A stretch of 58,730 nucleotides of DNA from an uncultured Phycisphaerales bacterium (GCA_937927975.1 CALEZT010000021.1:1-58730), one strand, 5' to 3'. Positions 47,414-56,768 are shown, counted from the stretch's first letter. Numbers and translations are program-made. The notes: generated by a model not told the origin, from the letters alone.

Positions 47414-47479
47414 CTAAAGCGTAAACGAGTGCCTGACCCTCGAAGCCCCCTTAGGGTCAGCCCCTCGATTACGCTTTAG
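47414..47479. repeat. 66-bp hairpin repeat with 26-nt arms
   Basis: Arms at 47414-47439 and 47454-47479 are inverted copies matching at 22 of 26 positions, beginning CTAAAGCGTAA, with a 14-nt loop. No T-tract follows, so it is a REP/MITE-like hairpin rather than a terminator. Confidence 0.7.
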
Positions 47480-47849
47480 CGGATATTCGGCATGCGGGCA
47501 GGCACGTCCGAAACGGTCGTGCGGGGGGAGTTTTTCGCATTAGGGCCTCCGGCTTGGAACGCGAGCGGGGCGCTAGCTTGCGAGTGTTCCGATCGTGCGT
47601 CCGGCGTGCGGAGCACCCGTTTCGCTGGTGGCCGCAAAGCGATACACTCCAGCCGCTTCGGCGGAATCCGGATCGGTCCGCTCCTTCCGCGTCTTTCGCG
47701 ATCAGAGAAGATGGTGGGCGGAGCCCACCCTACCGCTGTCGCCGTATCCGTGTGCCCTCTGCGCCGGGATGACGGGACGGCGCCAGGGACTTGCTCCCGT
47801 GGAAGCGTGGAAGCGTTTGGGGACGGGGACCGGCTTCGTCGGGGCGGCC

Positions 47850-47893
47850 GAGCGGGCCGAGGGACGGGCCGAGGGACAGTCCCCATTTATGCC
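47850..47893. repeat. 44-nt direct repeat, copy 1
   Basis: Matches 50247-50290 with three mismatches. It has GGGCCGAGGGA units and the palindromic GGGACAGTCCC. The two copies flank the PA14 gene. Confidence 0.7.
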
Positions 47894-48218
47894 ATGGGAG
47901 CCTCTCACAACGCCTCGCCTTCCTCGTGGGGTCGCTGCGGGCTAGCCTGCGGCCGGGGGCTGCGTATTTCGTCGCCCGTCGCTTGCAGCGGGTGGGCGAT
48001 GGTGTGATTATGGAGCAGCAGGGGCGGGGTGTCAAGAACGAAGGGCGGCTTCGGCGCTTGGAAACGTGGATGCGTATGAGCGTGTAAGCGTGGGAGGGAA
48101 CTCGTCAATAGGGACATTCCCTACTCCCCCCCAACAGTAATGCCCGAGGGCCCCATGAAGGGGCCCTCGCTCATAGGCCTGTATCTCCCTTGCCTGTCGC
48201 CGCTACCGATGGAGCCCT

Positions 48219-50129
48219 TCAGCGGCGAGGACGAATCGCCGGCGTGGCGGCGCTGCCCGGGGAAGCGCCCTCGGCCGCCGTGGTGAAGCAATAGACCTTG
48301 CCCCGCCAAAGGCTGTCGGGCTCATCCGGATTGATCTCATCAATGCGCCAGTAGTAGGTCCGGCTCCATTCGAGCGACCCCGGCGTCCATGTGGTTTCTT
48401 CCCGGGAGAGACTGCCCTGGTAGACCTCCGTATCGGCCGGCGTGGCCGCCGCGACGGTCTGGGCATCCGGGCCGAAGTAAATGTCGTGCGTCATGGCCCG
48501 TTCGCCGGGCAACCACCTGAGCACGATCTCCCGAGGGACGTTCACATCGCCATTGGCGGGATGGAGCAGGCAAGCCCGCAGCGGCGGCTGGAGGGGACCG
48601 GCCGGGAGGACCTGCCGCCCCATGGCCGCCGTCTGCCACGAGAGTTGAAGCGTCGCACCCTGCCACAAATCGTACCATTCCAGCCGCAGACTGTAGACGC
48701 CGGGGGACAGGCTTATGGGCCGGCTGTAGTCGTCCATGGGACCGTGGTCTGTCCAGTTGTCGATCAGCAACTCGCCGTCGAGCCAGAGTCGAACGCCGTC
48801 GTCGCTGGTCGTGATGAATGTGTACGTGTCGGCCAGGGCGATCTCCAGGTCGGCGGTCCAGCGTCCGGAGACGGCGTCGGCAAGCAAGCCGACGATTGGC
48901 CCGGTGCCCCAGAAGTGGCGGATCTGATCCTCGATGTCTTTGACGGCCGGCAGACCCGAGACGGTCATATTGGGGAAATACTCCGCCCTCACGCCGCCGC
49001 CGCCAAACGTGGTGAAACTCCAGACGAGGCCTTCGTACCGGTGGTCTTCGTCCAACTCGTCGACCGCCCAGTAGTAGGTGACCCCGGCCTGCAGGCGATC
49101 CGGATGGACGATCTGCGTGTTGAGGCTTCCCTCGAACGTACTTGCATCCCGGTTGGTTACGGCCTGCCTGTCGAGGCCCAAATACACCTCGTGCGTCGTG
49201 GCAGTCCTCCCGGGGAGCCAGGTCAGAGCGGTGTCGATATCGATCCACTTATCCCCATCGCGCGGGCTGGGCGAGTACGCCGTATTGGGGGTGGCGACGA
49301 AGCTCCACACGTCGCCAACGTAGACTTTTCCCTCGCCGTCGATGTGGTCCACGCGCCAGTAGTACGTCGCCCCGGGTACCAGATCCGTTTGCACCAGATG
49401 TATCGCAGGAAAGGCCGGTTGCCGCACGACGATCCGATTTGCCTCTATCAGTTCAGGCGCTGTGCCGAGATAGACGTCATGCCATGCGGCTGTTTCGCCC
49501 GCTGTCCACTGCAGCGTAAACGGACTTCGAACCATGGCCCCGTCGGCCGGCTGCGGCGATGTCGCCTTATAGGTGAACGCCAGAAGTTCCACCTCGGCGA
49601 TCTGCATGCTGTTGGCACAGCCGTCGAAGGGATCTCGGATGGCCGGGAACACGACCTGGTAATGGTTGTAGGCCGTGTTGTTCGAGAACATGATGGGCGT
49701 CGCGGTCTTGGTGTTGCGGGGCCAAGGCCATTTCTGTCTGAAATCGGAGATCTCGCCGCGAATGATCAGTCGGTACGGTCCGTTGATGCCCTCATTGGAG
49801 CCCGACAACTCGAACTCAATCGGATCCCGAGCCGCGCAGTCGTTGGCGGTGGCGAAGGTCATCCCCGAGACCACCGTGGGTCCGGCCGCCGGTGTGACCC
49901 TGAAGCCCGTGGGGCCGGCATCCGGAACGCGATCCCCCTTGAAATGGAGGTACTTCGTATTCACGTGATCATCGATGGCCAGGGCCGGTCTTTCCTGACT
50001 GGGCCAGTCCCCATCGTTAGGCACGCCGATAATCGCGTCCCGCGGGCTCGTGACATCGTGTGCCCCCTGCACGGATGGTCCCAGCAGCAGAACCGCCACA
50101 ATCGCTCTTGTACATCTCGCATTCCACAT
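48219..50129 (-). CDS. secreted PA14-domain protein with Fn3-like repeats
   Basis: The 636-aa product has a signal peptide ending at VQGA. Residues about 25-190 form a discoidin-like or carbohydrate-binding-type beta domain (FELSGSNEGINGPYRLII). Three Fn3-like repeats carry YYWRVD, YYWAVDE and YYWRIDE motifs. Between the second and third is a PA14 domain with RAEYFPN and TSDDGVRLWLDGELLIDNW. The protein should bind carbohydrate outside the cell. AAGGA precedes the ATG at 50129. It stands alone between two copies of a 44-nt repeat. Confidence 0.82.
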   Translation of the reverse strand: MWNARCTRAIVAVLLLGPSVQGAHDVTSPRDAIIGVPNDGDWPSQERPALAIDDHVNTKYLHFKGDRVPDAGPTGFRVTPAAGPTVVSGMTFATANDCAARDPIEFELSGSNEGINGPYRLIIRGEISDFRQKWPWPRNTKTATPIMFSNNTAYNHYQVVFPAIRDPFDGCANSMQIAEVELLAFTYKATSPQPADGAMVRSPFTLQWTAGETAAWHDVYLGTAPELIEANRIVVRQPAFPAIHLVQTDLVPGATYYWRVDHIDGEGKVYVGDVWSFVATPNTAYSPSPRDGDKWIDIDTALTWLPGRTATTHEVYLGLDRQAVTNRDASTFEGSLNTQIVHPDRLQAGVTYYWAVDELDEDHRYEGLVWSFTTFGGGGVRAEYFPNMTVSGLPAVKDIEDQIRHFWGTGPIVGLLADAVSGRWTADLEIALADTYTFITTSDDGVRLWLDGELLIDNWTDHGPMDDYSRPISLSPGVYSLRLEWYDLWQGATLQLSWQTAAMGRQVLPAGPLQPPLRACLLHPANGDVNVPREIVLRWLPGERAMTHDIYFGPDAQTVAAATPADTEVYQGSLSREETTWTPGSLEWSRTYYWRIDEINPDEPDSLWRGKVYCFTTAAEGASPGSAATPAIRPRR

Positions 50130-50246
50130 GGTCGTTTTCCTTATGCATGAAACCGGTTCAATCGTCGTCGGCTGTTGCCGACCCTGTCTTACCGGTACTC
50201 ACGCGGTCTCGCGCCGAGCGTTACAGGAATTCTCGGAGAATTCACG

Positions 50247-50290
50247 GAGCGGGCCGAGGGGGGGGCCGAGGGACAGTCCCTATTTATGCC
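50247..50290. repeat. 44-nt direct repeat, copy 2
   Basis: Second copy of the repeat at 47850-47893, in the same orientation, on the other side of the PA14 gene. Confidence 0.7.
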
Positions 50291-50744
50291 CAAGCGTGAA
50301 GCGTCGGAGGTTGAAGAACCGGCTTCCCTCCGCGTCCTTGGCGTCCTCTGCGGTTGGTGATTCGTGGCCCGGTGCGGCGGGACGCCGCGTTGGAGCGTTC
50401 GTGAGAGCCGCTCGCGACCTGCATATTAGAATTCCCACATCTACGCTTGGTGTTATGCGCGAAATCTACTGAACCCAACTAGGAATAGCAAAATTCGTGC
50501 AACAGTTGAAAACCGAAAACACCCCTTGGGCACAATTTTTTTTATTCCTTTTGCGGCCTGGAGTTGCGCTGGTTTCGGGCCCCTCGCCAATGCGGATTTT
50601 TCGACAGATTCGTGCAACATCGGGCAAGGGTAGAGAGGCGCGGTAGTCACGCCGCGACCCTTCGGCCGCCTTGTTGGCGACCTGACACGTCTGCTATCGG
50701 GCGTGCCGAAGACCCATGAAACCGCAGATGGAAAGGACAGGAAC
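50291..50744. other. intergenic region with a 12-nt direct repeat and an AT-rich tract
   Basis: ATTCGTGCAACA occurs at 50493-50504 and 50608-50619. Between them is an AT-rich tract (ACAATTTTTTTTATTCC) unusual for this GC-rich region. No RNA gene or clear promoter was recognised. Confidence 0.45.
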
Positions 50745-51743
50745 ATGAGAGCGAGAAAGCGGGATCGCAAGACGGAGAATCAGGCCCAAGCTCGTCGGGC
50801 GGCGGTCACCCAGGCACTGGCCGACGCGCAGGGTCGTTGCCCCGCGAGCGACGAGGGACGAACAACGAGCGACGCGGGCTCCGCCCGCTCCCCCTGCTGC
50901 GCCAATTGCGGGTACGCGACGAGGCTGCAGGATGGGTCGCGGGAACTGCTGGTCTGCACCAACTGCCCCGCGCTGCCCGGTCAGATGCGCGTCACGAAGG
51001 AGACGGAGTGCTGCCGGCTCTTTCAGAAGAGAGGGCCGCGGGTGCTCAGGACGGCGCCGCCGGAGCCGCAGGACAGCAGTATCCGGCACATTCCACTGAC
51101 GCAGGGCAAGTACACCATCATCGACGCAACGGATTACGAGCGGGTGGCGGCATTCAACTGGTGCGTGTCGGCCTCGGGCAATCGGGTCTACGCCCAGTCC
51201 TACATGAACGGCAAGACCATGGTGCTGCACCGGTTTCTCACGAACGCGCCCGCGGGCATGGTCGTCGATCACATCGACCACAACGGCCTCAACAACCGGC
51301 GATGCAACCTGCGGATCTGCACCAGCCAGCAGAACCTGTACAACAGTCGGCCCCACGGGAAGACCTCGCGGTTCAAAGGCGTCAGTTGGAACACGCGGCT
51401 GAAACGGTGGATCGCAAGCATCCATCACGGCGGGAGGACTCACTTCATCGGGCAGTTCACGGACGAGATCGAGGCGGCCAAGGCGTACGACCGCGCGGCG
51501 GCCGCGATGTTTGGAGAGTATGCGTATCTGAATTTCCCGGCGGGGACACAGAGCACGGGCGGAGGCTCACGCAGCGACGCGGCGACGCACAGGGGAGATG
51601 ACGGACCGCGACGCGCAGCCCCGGCCGGCGGGTCCTACGCCAACCGGCCGGCGTCGGAGCAGTCCAGCGAGAGAGAAGACAGGTGCTCGCTGACTTGTCC
51701 CTTCACCCATACCGGCCCGCCACAGGAGCAGAGGGTCCTGTAG
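50745..51743 (+). CDS. HNH endonuclease with AP2 DNA-binding domain (homing-type)
   Basis: The protein starts with a basic region, then a zinc-finger-like CCANCG ... CTNCP. It continues with an HNH endonuclease core (VVDHIDHNGLNNRRCNLRI, then TSQQNLYNSR) and an AP2 DNA-binding domain (FKGVSWNTRLKRWIASI ... FTDEIEAAKAYDRAA). This order is typical of free-standing homing endonucleases of phage and bacteria. The ATG at 50745 has AAGGA upstream. The last ~65 residues after LNFP are low complexity, and the final 109 nt overlap the 3' end of the convergent polymerase gene, so the natural end may have been lost. Probably a selfish mobile gene. Confidence 0.8.
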   Translation: MRARKRDRKTENQAQARRAAVTQALADAQGRCPASDEGRTTSDAGSARSPCCANCGYATRLQDGSRELLVCTNCPALPGQMRVTKETECCRLFQKRGPRVLRTAPPEPQDSSIRHIPLTQGKYTIIDATDYERVAAFNWCVSASGNRVYAQSYMNGKTMVLHRFLTNAPAGMVVDHIDHNGLNNRRCNLRICTSQQNLYNSRPHGKTSRFKGVSWNTRLKRWIASIHHGGRTHFIGQFTDEIEAAKAYDRAAAAMFGEYAYLNFPAGTQSTGGGSRSDAATHRGDDGPRRAAPAGGSYANRPASEQSSEREDRCSLTCPFTHTGPPQEQRVL

Positions 51744-54514
51744 AGCGAGAGCTTGTCGGGGAAGAAGCTCACCTCGATCAGTCCCGTGGCGTCCTCCAGC
51801 GTGACGAAACCCATGACGCGGTTGTCGCTGGTCCTGGCGCGTCGGGCGGTGGCGACAAAGCCGGCCGCGAGGATTCGTCTGTCGAGGAACTCGCGCAGTC
51901 GATTGGCCGGGACGTGGCGCATCGGGAGCAGCGAGGCCGGATGCAGGCCAAACGGGATTCCCGTGACCTCGATCTCCGCTTGGAGCCTCGCGATCCTGTC
52001 GTAATCGGGCAGGGTCGCGACGGAACGATCCGGGCAGATCTCGAACAGCATCGATTGTTCGTGCGAGGGCAAGGCGTATCGCAGTCCGCTGAGCATGGCC
52101 GGTCGCGTGGGACCCAGGCCGTCGCAGGCTCCCGTGTGAACGAGGTTCTCCAGTTCGGACCTGCGGAATCGCACGCGCCTTCGCAGATCGTCCAGGTCGT
52201 GGAACCTGCGGATCCGTCGTTGTTCGAGGATCGCCCGCGCGGTGGCGCCGCCGAGCTCCTTCACCCGATTCAATCCCGCTCGAATGGCGCCGGACTGGAG
52301 ACTCCATTCCATCTCGCTGTGATTCACATGAGGCCCCCGGACCGGGACCCCATGTCGTTTCGCGTCCCAGACGTACACCCGCAGCGGATACATCCCTTGA
52401 TGATTGTTCAACAGGGAGCAGTAGAACTCCGCGGGGTAGTGAGCCTTGAGCCATGCGGTCTCCCAGGCAATGTTGGCATAGACGGTCGCGTGGGCCTTAC
52501 AGTACGAATAGGCGGCGAACCGCAAGACCTCGTCCCAGATGGCCTCCGCGGTCTGGCGATCGATCCCCGCCTGCTGGGCCCTTCGATGGACGAAGTCCAC
52601 GTACTGGGCCTGCACGCGCGAAGACGAGACCTTCTTGGAGACTTCGGACCGGAAGCGATCCGCGTCGGCGACGGTATAGCCGGCGACCTCGACCGCGATC
52701 CGCATCACATCCTCCTGGAAGAGCATGATGCCATAGGTGTCGCCCAGCAGGCCGGCGATCCGCGGATGCAGGCACTGAAAAGGCTTGCGGTGGACGTGCC
52801 GCTCGATGAACTCGTTCTTCATGCCGCCTGAGGCGGGTCCCGGCCGAATCAGGGACAGAGCGATCGCAAGGTCTCTCTTGCTGCGGACCTTCAGTCCGCG
52901 AAGAAGCTGCCGCATGCCGGGCGACTCGCTCTGGAATACCCCGAGACTGTCCCCGGCGCTGAGCATGTCCGCGGTCTTGGAGTCATTCGGATCGAAACGC
53001 AAAACGCCGTTGCCGTTGCGGCGGGGGTCGATGACCTGTATCGCTTCGTTGACCGTCGAGAGGGCGCGGTTGCCCAGCAGATCGATCTTCACCAGGCCGA
53101 CCGCCTCTGCGGCATCCTTGTCATATTGCATGATAACGACGCCTTTGTGGGCTCGTTCCAGGGGGGCGATCTCGCACACAGGTCCCGGCGTGACGACGAT
53201 CCCGCCGCAATGAACGCCAAGGTGCCGGGGGATGTCCACCAGCTTTTCCGCCAGCCTGTACAGAGGCGAGGTCCTTTTGATCTTGCCCTCGCGCGACAAT
53301 TGGTTGATCTGCACGGGTTCCAGGCCGAGCGCCCGGCCGACGTCGCGAATCGCGCTGCGAAGTCGGTAGCGGTTGACGTTGCAGACCATGGCGACCCGCT
53401 CGAAACCCCAGTGCTCGTAGCAGAACCGGATCACTTCATCGCGCCTCCGCCAGCACAAGTCGATGTCGATATCGGGACAATCCGTCCGGCCCGGATTCAT
53501 GAATCGCTCGAAATAGAGCCGATTCTCGATGGGACAGACCCGCGTGAAGCCCAGCACGTAAGCGATCAGCGAGCCGGCGGCGGAACCGCGAACCTCCACG
53601 GGAATCCGGCTGCGCCGGGCGAAATCGATGATCTGGTGGACAACCAGAAAGTAGTCGCTGAACCCGTTCTTTTGCACGGTCGCCAGCTCATGCTCCAGCC
53701 GCTGGATGACGGCATGGCGGACCGGGCTGTACTTCCCGGCAAGGCCGAGATGGCAGAGTTTGGACAGCTCCCGGTCTCCGTTGGTCCCCTGGCTCAGCAC
53801 GATCCGGGGAAGAATCGGCTTGCCGCCCAGCAGCGCCAGGCTGCATCGTTCGACGAGTCGGTCCGCGTTCGCCAGCGCGCGGGGACAGGACCGAAACCGC
53901 TTCTCGATCTCCTCCACGCGGCACAACGTGTAAAGGCCCCCCTCTTCCCCAAGCCCCGGACCGGCGACGCTCAATTGCCGTATCCTCGTCAGGACCTTCG
54001 CGGTCTCGATATCCTCGTTCACCAGCCAGGTCATGTTGGCCCAGACAATCGGCTCGACACCCTGCGTCAAGGCGGATTCCGCTTCCCCTGGATCACGGCA
54101 ACCCATGAACAGATGGCTCCGAGGGAGCAGATCTGCCAACTCCTTCAACAAGGCCGGGTCGGAACCGATACAAATCACCCCTCGATGATCGATGCGCAGT
54201 TGCTCGATCAGGTCGAAGTCCGCCGTCAGGTTTCGTGCCGTGGTGATCCGGCACAGATTCCCGTAGCCTCTGCCGTCTTCGGCCAGCAGGATGGCCCTGT
54301 GCCTGTCGGTCGAGATCTCCACGCCGACGAGGGGCCGAATGCCCGCCTGCTCCGCCGCCCGGCACAAATCCACCGTCCCGGCCATGGAGTTGACATCGGC
54401 CAGGGCCGCCGCTCCATAGCCATACTCCGCGGCCCGCTGCACCCACCGAAGCACCGAGACGGAGCCCCTCAAAAGGCTGTAGAAGCTGCGGCAACTCAAT
54501 GCGGCAATGCGCAT
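51635..54514 (-). CDS. short DnaE-type DNA polymerase III alpha subunit (DnaE2-like)
   Basis: The ~959-aa protein has a PHP domain, palm, fingers and a C-terminal OB fold, but is shorter than replicative DnaE (about 1160) and lacks a clear tau-binding tail. The palm shows VRGSAAGSLIAY and the catalytic acidic motif PDIDIDL. In the PHP domain the first metal-site motif reads CRSFYSLLRG and a second reads LADVNSMAG, where intact PHP domains have His, so PHP metal binding is probably lost. This suggests an error-prone, translesion-type polymerase; imuA and imuB are not in the window. The ATG at 54514 has GGGG upstream. It follows a DUF72 gene by 77 nt, and its 3' end overlaps the HNH gene. Confidence 0.83.
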   Translation of the reverse strand: MRIAALSCRSFYSLLRGSVSVLRWVQRAAEYGYGAAALADVNSMAGTVDLCRAAEQAGIRPLVGVEISTDRHRAILLAEDGRGYGNLCRITTARNLTADFDLIEQLRIDHRGVICIGSDPALLKELADLLPRSHLFMGCRDPGEAESALTQGVEPIVWANMTWLVNEDIETAKVLTRIRQLSVAGPGLGEEGGLYTLCRVEEIEKRFRSCPRALANADRLVERCSLALLGGKPILPRIVLSQGTNGDRELSKLCHLGLAGKYSPVRHAVIQRLEHELATVQKNGFSDYFLVVHQIIDFARRSRIPVEVRGSAAGSLIAYVLGFTRVCPIENRLYFERFMNPGRTDCPDIDIDLCWRRRDEVIRFCYEHWGFERVAMVCNVNRYRLRSAIRDVGRALGLEPVQINQLSREGKIKRTSPLYRLAEKLVDIPRHLGVHCGGIVVTPGPVCEIAPLERAHKGVVIMQYDKDAAEAVGLVKIDLLGNRALSTVNEAIQVIDPRRNGNGVLRFDPNDSKTADMLSAGDSLGVFQSESPGMRQLLRGLKVRSKRDLAIALSLIRPGPASGGMKNEFIERHVHRKPFQCLHPRIAGLLGDTYGIMLFQEDVMRIAVEVAGYTVADADRFRSEVSKKVSSSRVQAQYVDFVHRRAQQAGIDRQTAEAIWDEVLRFAAYSYCKAHATVYANIAWETAWLKAHYPAEFYCSLLNNHQGMYPLRVYVWDAKRHGVPVRGPHVNHSEMEWSLQSGAIRAGLNRVKELGGATARAILEQRRIRRFHDLDDLRRRVRFRRSELENLVHTGACDGLGPTRPAMLSGLRYALPSHEQSMLFEICPDRSVATLPDYDRIARLQAEIEVTGIPFGLHPASLLPMRHVPANRLREFLDRRILAAGFVATARRARTSDNRVMGFVTLEDATGLIEVSFFPDKLSLYRTLCSCGGPVWVKGQVSEHLSSLSLDCSDAGRLA

Positions 54515-54591
54515 AGCATCCCCATCGGAATCCACGATCCCCTGTCGAATGTCTATTCCGCCCCATGGGGCGCGACCGCCGGCCGGACCCT

Positions 54592-55443
54592 CTACGGCGG
54601 CAACGCGATCTCGGCCAAACGCGGATACGTCTTCAAGAGTCCCGCCGGGACGGGTTGTTTGCAGCCGCGGACCAGCGCCTTGAGTTCGATGGCATTGGCC
54701 AGTTCGGCCCCCCGATAATGATTGTTCGCAATCACCGTCAGCGACTCAAGGGCCTTGCCCAGACCGGCAAGTCGCCCTTGGATGGCGGTGAGTTCTCTCT
54801 CGCTGTACAGGTAGTTGTACACCTCGTCCCGGCCGGCCTTGCTGAACCATTTCTCCGCATTTCGCCCATGCATGCGAAAGTAGCCCGCCTTGCCGACCGT
54901 GCAGTGCTGCAAGTTGAAAGACTGGCTCGATGTCGGATAGTCCAGATTGCACACGGTGACGCCAAGGTCTTGCAGGAACCCCAGGGACTCGGGGCTTTCC
55001 CACGATCGATGACGGACCTCCACGACCAGATGGAAGGCATCCTGGAAGTGATGAACGACTTTCGCCAAGTGCTCCCGGCTTGCCGGAGTGTCCGTGAAAT
55101 CGTATCGGAACTGCACCAGCAGGTGTTTCAACTTCCCGCTGTCCAGCAAGGGGCGAAATCCATCATGGAACTGCTTCACAATCGTCGGATCGATCTTGCG
55201 TTCGTGTGTGAAGCTCTGGTGCAGCTTGGCCGTGAAGAAGAACTCCGGCCATTTCGCCGTCCTCTGGAGCCACGACATCGTGGTTCTCTCGACCGGCGGG
55301 CGGTAGAACGAGTTGTTGATCTCGATACAATCCACGAACCCGCTGACGTATTCCAGTTGATCCGCCTTCGAATCCGTGTAGACGATCCCCTCCCAGTCCG
55401 GATACGACCACCCCGCGATGCCGATGTACACAGGACACACCAT
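54592..55443 (-). CDS. DUF72 family protein
   Basis: The TIM-barrel-like DUF72 family is recognised by YIGIAGWSYPDW at the N-terminus, EINNSFYRPP, FTAKLHQSFTH and EVRHRSW, all present. The biochemical role is unknown. The ATG at 55443 is chosen for the family's usual beginning, with in-frame alternatives at 55458 and 55467. It is the first gene after the strong promoter at 55487-55515, and the polymerase gene follows 77 nt after its stop, so the two probably form an operon. Confidence 0.87.
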   Translation of the reverse strand: MVCPVYIGIAGWSYPDWEGIVYTDSKADQLEYVSGFVDCIEINNSFYRPPVERTTMSWLQRTAKWPEFFFTAKLHQSFTHERKIDPTIVKQFHDGFRPLLDSGKLKHLLVQFRYDFTDTPASREHLAKVVHHFQDAFHLVVEVRHRSWESPESLGFLQDLGVTVCNLDYPTSSQSFNLQHCTVGKAGYFRMHGRNAEKWFSKAGRDEVYNYLYSERELTAIQGRLAGLGKALESLTVIANNHYRGAELANAIELKALVRGCKQPVPAGLLKTYPRLAEIALPP

Positions 55444-55486
55444 ACCATGCCTATCCATTGTCAACACCCAAAGTATCTATCCCCCA

Positions 55487-55515
55487 AGTATATGGTTCTT
55501 CGTCCATACCGTCAA
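55487..55515 (-). promoter_or_regulatory. strong promoter of the DUF72-polymerase operon
   Basis: On the reverse strand TTGACG (55510-55515), a 17-bp spacer and TATACT (55487-55492). Near-identical direct repeats, ATACTTGGGG (55482-55491) and ATACTTTGGG (55467-55476), overlap the -10 box and start region and could be repressor sites. They do not match the LexA boxes I know. Confidence 0.6.
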
Positions 55516-55691
55516 TGAAGATTTTTCCATTTTTGAAATTCCATGGATTCTGCCCCTGTTGCGGAATGTTGCGAACACAGTATCCCTGCAGGGCGCCTGC
55601 CTGGCGGTCAGCCGGCAAGCACCGCGATGCAGCGGGTCCGCGTCTGAGGGCAGATCGCAACCCTCTTCCGAACACACATGCTCGAGATCGC

Positions 55692-56645
55692 CTACAGCCC
55701 AGGCTCAGCCACGGCGTGGAGCTCCAGTTCCCTTTGCACCTGCGTGATCGTGGCCGCCACTTCGGTCGCGTAGTCGCCCTTCACAAGGTCGACCGCCGCG
55801 GTCAGGATCTGCTTCATCAGGTCCACCGGGACATCGACGACAAGCCCCTGTGCGCCCGCCAGCATCTGCTTGGACAGTTCCGCACCCTGTTGCGCCAACG
55901 CTTCGATCGGATCCTCCTGGCAGAACGCGGCGCCGTACACCCCCATTTGCGCTCGGAACTCGCTCTCAGCAGCGACGATGAGCGCCGAGGCCGCGGACTC
56001 GGCGATCCCCGCGGTCGCGGCGACGTCGGCCGCGTAGGCCTTGCACAGCAAGATGGGAGCGGACCAGCCGCGGGTCTGAGCCGACAATACCAGACGCTGA
56101 CCAAGGTCGGCGTCCTCGTTCCAGCACAGGAGCAGGTCAACGGCCGTCTCGATAGCGGTGTGCGTCACGGTGGGCAGCGTCGAGTCGAGGACCGCGTCGG
56201 GGTTGGACACGCCGTTGACGAGCAGAAACAGACGTACCGAAGGTCTCAGAACCGCCGCCAGTTCCTCGCTCTTGCGAGTGACGTAACCGCTTGGCGGGAG
56301 GCCTGCCGAACTGATATGGGCCGTCTTGTCGGCGCCCCAGGATTCGTTATGGCTTGCGAATCCATAGGCGAGGGCCTTGTCGTTCTGCGATTGGGCCTGG
56401 TCGACGAGTTTCTGGAAGTCGTAATGGGTCAGCGTCCACAACGGGTCCCGGTAGGGATCGCCGACCATCGTGTTGAACACGTCCGCCAGGACGGAGCCGT
56501 AGATCGCCTGCATGTCGGCCGAGCCCTGCCCGACGGTCCGATGTATGACGTGGGCATGGGTCGCAGAGCCCCATCCGTACACCGGCGTCGGAACGCTCCA
56601 CGCGAAGACCAGGATAGTGATGACCAGAAGAGCGAGTCGTTTCAT
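55692..56645 (-). CDS. zinc-dependent phospholipase C-like secreted protein
   Basis: A signal peptide is followed directly by WGSATHAHV. An N-terminal Trp and nearby His after signal cleavage are zinc ligands in the zinc-dependent phospholipase C / S1-P1 nuclease fold. Further candidates are LTHYDF, ASHNESWGAD and KTAH. The rest is helical, as in the family. It may cleave phospholipids or nucleic acids outside the cell. GGAGG lies 6 nt before the ATG. It is divergent from the PEP-CTERM gene. Confidence 0.65.
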   Translation of the reverse strand: MKRLALLVITILVFAWSVPTPVYGWGSATHAHVIHRTVGQGSADMQAIYGSVLADVFNTMVGDPYRDPLWTLTHYDFQKLVDQAQSQNDKALAYGFASHNESWGADKTAHISSAGLPPSGYVTRKSEELAAVLRPSVRLFLLVNGVSNPDAVLDSTLPTVTHTAIETAVDLLLCWNEDADLGQRLVLSAQTRGWSAPILLCKAYAADVAATAGIAESAASALIVAAESEFRAQMGVYGAAFCQEDPIEALAQQGAELSKQMLAGAQGLVVDVPVDLMKQILTAAVDLVKGDYATEVAATITQVQRELELHAVAEPGL

Positions 56646-56740
56646 GTTCCACCTCCATTAGGCAAATCCCCTGCCCCGCCGCATCCACATTGATACTATC
56701 TGAAAACCAGAGGCAGAGGAAGAGAATCTCCGGAATTCCG

Positions 56741-56768
56741 TTGACATTTGCCGATGGCGGGATACCCT
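56741..56768 (+). promoter_or_regulatory. predicted promoter of the PEP-CTERM gene
   Basis: A consensus TTGACA (56741-56746), a 16-bp spacer and TACCCT (56763-56768). The -10 box is weak. Confidence 0.4.

Larger units (their letters stand above)
47179..48218. other. repeat-rich non-coding region
   Basis: No frame has a ribosome binding site or family match. The region holds scraps of dispersed repeats: GGCATCTTGCCCGTG near 47192, CACCACAGAGGCACAGAG near 47363, the hairpin at 47414-47479, and one copy of the 44-nt repeat. It looks like a landing zone for small repeats. Confidence 0.55.

Noticed and set aside
47492..48007. 171-codon forward frame in the repeat region
   Set aside because: Made of dispersed repeat text, no start signal, no family.
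48100..48135. Third copy of the 44-nt repeat
   Set aside because: Only the GGGACATTCCCTA core resembles it; the match is too short to call a copy.
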